Of a DNA stretch of 8,204 bases, positions 5,991 through 8,204 are shown piece by piece. The notes below the pieces were generated by a model, which was not told where the DNA came from, ran no database searches, and saw nothing but the letters and a program-made list of their open reading frames with translations. Position 1 is the stretch's first letter, and each line of letters starts with the position of its first letter. Source of the stretch: Actinomycetes bacterium (GTDB lineage Bacteria > Actinomycetota > Actinomycetes > Propionibacteriales > Propionibacteriaceae); the NCBI GenBank assembly GCA_023387135.1, contig JAEWIK010000172.1:1-8204 (forward strand), in the 5' to 3' direction. The position numbers and the translations under genes are program-made.

Positions 5991-8204
5991 CAGTACGTCA
6001 CCTCCTGCGAGCGGCGGCGGACGGTGGAGACGATGTCTCGCTGCACTCCCGTCGGGCCGAGGTAGTTGAACGCGTACGCCAGCTGGGCGTACCCGCCGAT
6101 CAGGTGGGTCGGCTTGAGCAGGATGCGGGTCACCGAGTTGTGGATGCCGCCGCGCTTCCCTGTCGCCTCCGACTTGGGGACGTCGATGGTGCGCTCCTGC
6201 GCGTGCTGCACGTAGCAGATGCCGTCGGGCAGCTTGTGCGTCACGACCGCCCTCGCGACGAAGACGCCGTTGGCGTTCGTCAGTTCGATCCAGTCGTTGT
6301 CGGCGACCCCGATGCTGGCCGCGTCGTTGACGCTGAGCCAGGCCTGCGGACCACCCCGTCCGAGGCTCAGCATGAGCAGGTTGTCCTGGTACTCGGAGTG
6401 GATCGACCACTTGTTGTGCACGGTGAGGTAGCGCAGGGTGATCGCCTTCTCGCCCGTGGGCCCGAGCTCGGGTTCGCCGAAGGCGCGCGCCATGTCCAGC
6501 GGCGGACGGAAGGTGGGCAGCTGCTCGCCCGCGTCGATGATCCAGTCGTGGTCGAGGAAGAAGTGCATCCTGCCCGACAGGGTGTGCCACGGCTTCAGCC
6601 GCTCGGTGTTGATGGTGAAGGCGGCGTAGCGCCGTCCGCCGGTCTCCGAGCCCGACCACTCGGGGGACGTGATGACAGGCTGTGGCGCCGCCTGGGTCTG
6701 GGCGAAGGTGATCTGGCGTTCCTCCTGGCCTTCGGCGAGGTCGGCGAGTTTGCGTCCGGTCTTGGCCTCGAGGTCGTGGAAGCCCTGGGTCGCGAGGGCT
6801 CCGTTGGTCGTGCCGGAGAAGGCGAGGATGGCCTCGGCGAACCTCGCGTCGGTGTCGATGGCGGGACGGCCGGCGCCGGCTCCCGACCCCATCACGCCGT
6901 GCGTCCTGGCGAGCCGCTGGAGGGGGCCGTTCACGTCGTAGGTGACGTTCTTGATCGTGAAGCCGAGCCTGTCGGCCAGCGGCCCGACAGTCGCCAGCTT
7001 GTCGGCGATCGCCGTGTAGTCGCGTTCGACGACCGCCAGGACCGGCAGGTTGCGTCCGGGCACGGCGGGGACGTCGGTGCCGCGCCAGTCGTTGACCCTG
7101 CCACCGGGCTGGGCCACCTGGCCCGGAGTGTCGTGCTGCAGCGGGACCGCCACCAGGTCGCGGCGGACGCCGAGGTGGTCCTTGGCGAGCGTCGAGATCG
7201 CCCGCGCGAGCAGCGTGAAGAACTCGAAGTCGCTCTTCGCCTCCCACGGCGGGTCGATGGCGGGAGTGAAGGCGTGCACGAACGGGTGCATGTCGGTGCT
7301 CGACAGGTCGTACTTCTCGTACCAGGTGGCGGCGGGGAAGACGATGTCGGAGAGCAGCGTCGTCGACGTCATCCTGAAGTCGGCGCTGATCAGCAGGTCG
7401 AGCTTGCCCTCGGGCGCCTCCTCGCGGAACTTCACCACCTGCGGACGGGCCTCGGCCGCGTGCTGGTTGGGCATCAGGTTCGAGCCCGTGCCGAGCAGGT
7501 GTTTCAGGAAGTACTCGTTGCCTTTCGCCGACGAGCCGAAGAGGTTGGACCGCCACACCACCATGGTCCGCGGCCAGTTGGCGGGCGCGTCGATGTCCTC
7601 CAGCGCGCTGGCGAGGGTGCCCGCCTTGAGCTGCGCAGCCACCCACTCTCCCGGGCTGGCGGCCTCGCCTGCCGCCACCGCCGCCTCGGCCCGGTCGGCG
7701 AGGTCGAGCGGGTTGGCGTCGAACTGCGGGTAGAAGGGCATCCAGCCGAGGCGGTGGGAGAGCGCGAGCGCGTCGGCGGTGTGCAGCCCGTCCAGGCTGC
7801 CCGTCGACAGCGGGGACCTGACCCTGTCGGCCGAGTAGCCGTCGGTGCGCCACTGGTCGGTGTGCATGTACCAGTAGCCGGTGCCGATCACTGTGCGTGG
7901 CGGACGGGACCAGTCGAGCGCGTTGGCGAGGTTGAACCAGCCCGTCATCGGACGGCACTTCTCCTGGCCGACGTAGTGCGCCCAGCCGCCGCCGTTGCGG
8001 CCGATGCAGCCGGTGAGCATGAGCAGGGCGATGATCGCCCGGTAGGTGACGTCGGCGTGGAACCAGTGGCAGATGCCCGCGCCGATGATGATCATCGAAC
8101 GGCCCTCGGAGACCTCGGAGTTGTTCGCGAACTCCCTGGCGATCCTGATGCACGCCTCGGCCGGCACCGACGTGATCTCCGCCTGCCACGCCGGGGTGTA
8201 CGGG
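5990..8204 (-). CDS. narG: respiratory nitrate reductase alpha subunit, 5' end beyond window
   Basis: NarG is the catalytic subunit that reduces nitrate to nitrite at a Mo-bisMGD centre. The window holds the last 737 residues of a protein that is about 1,250 long in E. coli, so the FS0 [4Fe-4S] site and the Asp ligand of Mo are outside. Counting from the edge, it opens with YTPAWQAEITSVPAEACIRIAREFA, then IIIGAGICHWFHADVTYR (about 38-55) and GGGWAHYVGQEKCRP (71-85). Next come WRSNLFGSSAKGNEYFLKHLLGT, TLLSDIVFPAATWYEKYD and WHTLSGRMHFFLDHDWI. The C-terminal molydopterin dinucleotide-binding domain follows (about 597-737), with SLGRGGPQAWL, DNDWIEL, HAQERTIDVP, RGGIHNSVTRI and KPTHLIGGYAQLAY. 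These blocks follow E. coli NarG in order without a frame break. A GTG at 8167 is internal, not the start, because clear NarG sequence continues upstream of it. Confidence 0.97.
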   Translation of the reverse strand, partial: PYTPAWQAEITSVPAEACIRIAREFANNSEVSEGRSMIIIGAGICHWFHADVTYRAIIALLMLTGCIGRNGGGWAHYVGQEKCRPMTGWFNLANALDWSRPPRTVIGTGYWYMHTDQWRTDGYSADRVRSPLSTGSLDGLHTADALALSHRLGWMPFYPQFDANPLDLADRAEAAVAAGEAASPGEWVAAQLKAGTLASALEDIDAPANWPRTMVVWRSNLFGSSAKGNEYFLKHLLGTGSNLMPNQHAAEARPQVVKFREEAPEGKLDLLISADFRMTSTTLLSDIVFPAATWYEKYDLSSTDMHPFVHAFTPAIDPPWEAKSDFEFFTLLARAISTLAKDHLGVRRDLVAVPLQHDTPGQVAQPGGRVNDWRGTDVPAVPGRNLPVLAVVERDYTAIADKLATVGPLADRLGFTIKNVTYDVNGPLQRLARTHGVMGSGAGAGRPAIDTDARFAEAILAFSGTTNGALATQGFHDLEAKTGRKLADLAEGQEERQITFAQTQAAPQPVITSPEWSGSETGGRRYAAFTINTERLKPWHTLSGRMHFFLDHDWIIDAGEQLPTFRPPLDMARAFGEPELGPTGEKAITLRYLTVHNKWSIHSEYQDNLLMLSLGRGGPQAWLSVNDAASIGVADNDWIELTNANGVFVARAVVTHKLPDGICYVQHAQERTIDVPKSEATGKRGGIHNSVTRILLKPTHLIGGYAQLAYAFNYLGPTGVQRDIVSTVRRRSQEVTY
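5998..6006 (-). promoter_or_regulatory. ribosome binding site of narH
   Basis: The minus strand reads AGGAGGTGA here, complementary to the full anti-Shine-Dalgarno core of 16S rRNA. Seven bases separate it from the ATG at 5990. It lies inside the last narG codons and decides the narH start, in a frame that is otherwise open far upstream. It is the strongest site in the operon. Confidence 0.85.

Noticed and set aside
5262..6065. 267-codon open frame on the plus strand opposite narH
   Set aside because: It lies wholly against the Fe-S cluster coding region of narH and the narG 3' end. It has biased composition, no recognisable domain and no convincing upstream site.
5991..8189. Apparent in-frame extension of narH through narG, as if a 1,284-residue fusion existed
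   Set aside because: The extension is an out-of-frame reading of narG with low-complexity, Arg-rich translation. narG itself is intact in its own frame, and narH has its own strong Shine-Dalgarno sequence and family-typical N-terminus.
1..8204. Mobile elements, CRISPR arrays, tRNA genes, riboswitches or a novel defence or biosynthetic system
   Set aside because: I read both strands and saw no transposase, no regularly spaced repeats, no tRNA-like clover-leaf and no unexplained stretch long enough to hold such an element. Almost every base belongs to a recognised gene.

Overview
The window comes from a high-GC bacterium. Codon third positions are strongly G/C, and the gene set and protein lengths fit an actinobacterium. 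A facultatively anaerobic or nitrate-respiring genus, for example in the Propionibacteriales, is plausible, but the sequence alone does not fix the genus. Coding density is almost complete. The longest stretch without a gene is the 32 bases between the two convergent transcription units (1230-1261), so no intergenic region of 300 bases exists here.

Layout: on the plus strand, 3-1229 holds the 3' part of an MFS transporter gene of the YbjJ-like type, cut by the left edge. Everything from 1262 to the right edge is one minus-strand operon. Read in its own direction it is narG (cut by the right edge, C-terminal 737 residues present), narH, narJ, narI, narK and a MoaB/Mog-type molybdenum cofactor gene. 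All five junctions are overlaps or a single-base gap: TGATG for narG/narH, ATGA for narH/narJ, TGAGATG for narJ/narI, and ATGA for narI/narK and for narK/moaB. One polycistronic mRNA with translational coupling is the natural reading.

How the genes work together: NarG (Mo-bisMGD catalytic subunit) and NarH (four Fe-S clusters) form the cytoplasmic-side catalytic dimer of respiratory nitrate reductase. NarI is the membrane di-heme cytochrome b that takes electrons from quinol. NarJ is the chaperone that holds apo-NarG for cofactor loading. NarK moves nitrate and/or nitrite across the membrane. The last gene acts in molybdopterin adenylylation, supplying the cofactor NarG needs. The operon promoter, any FNR/Nar-type regulatory site and the NarG N-terminus lie beyond the right edge.

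All visible genes look intact, with key ligands in place. I found no mobile element, CRISPR array, tRNA, rRNA or riboswitch. I do not see a previously undescribed system: this is a recognisable nitrate respiration operon. The points worth a second look are modest: the moaB/mog gene fused into the operon by overlap, the gene order, and the inverted repeat spanning the two convergent stop codons.
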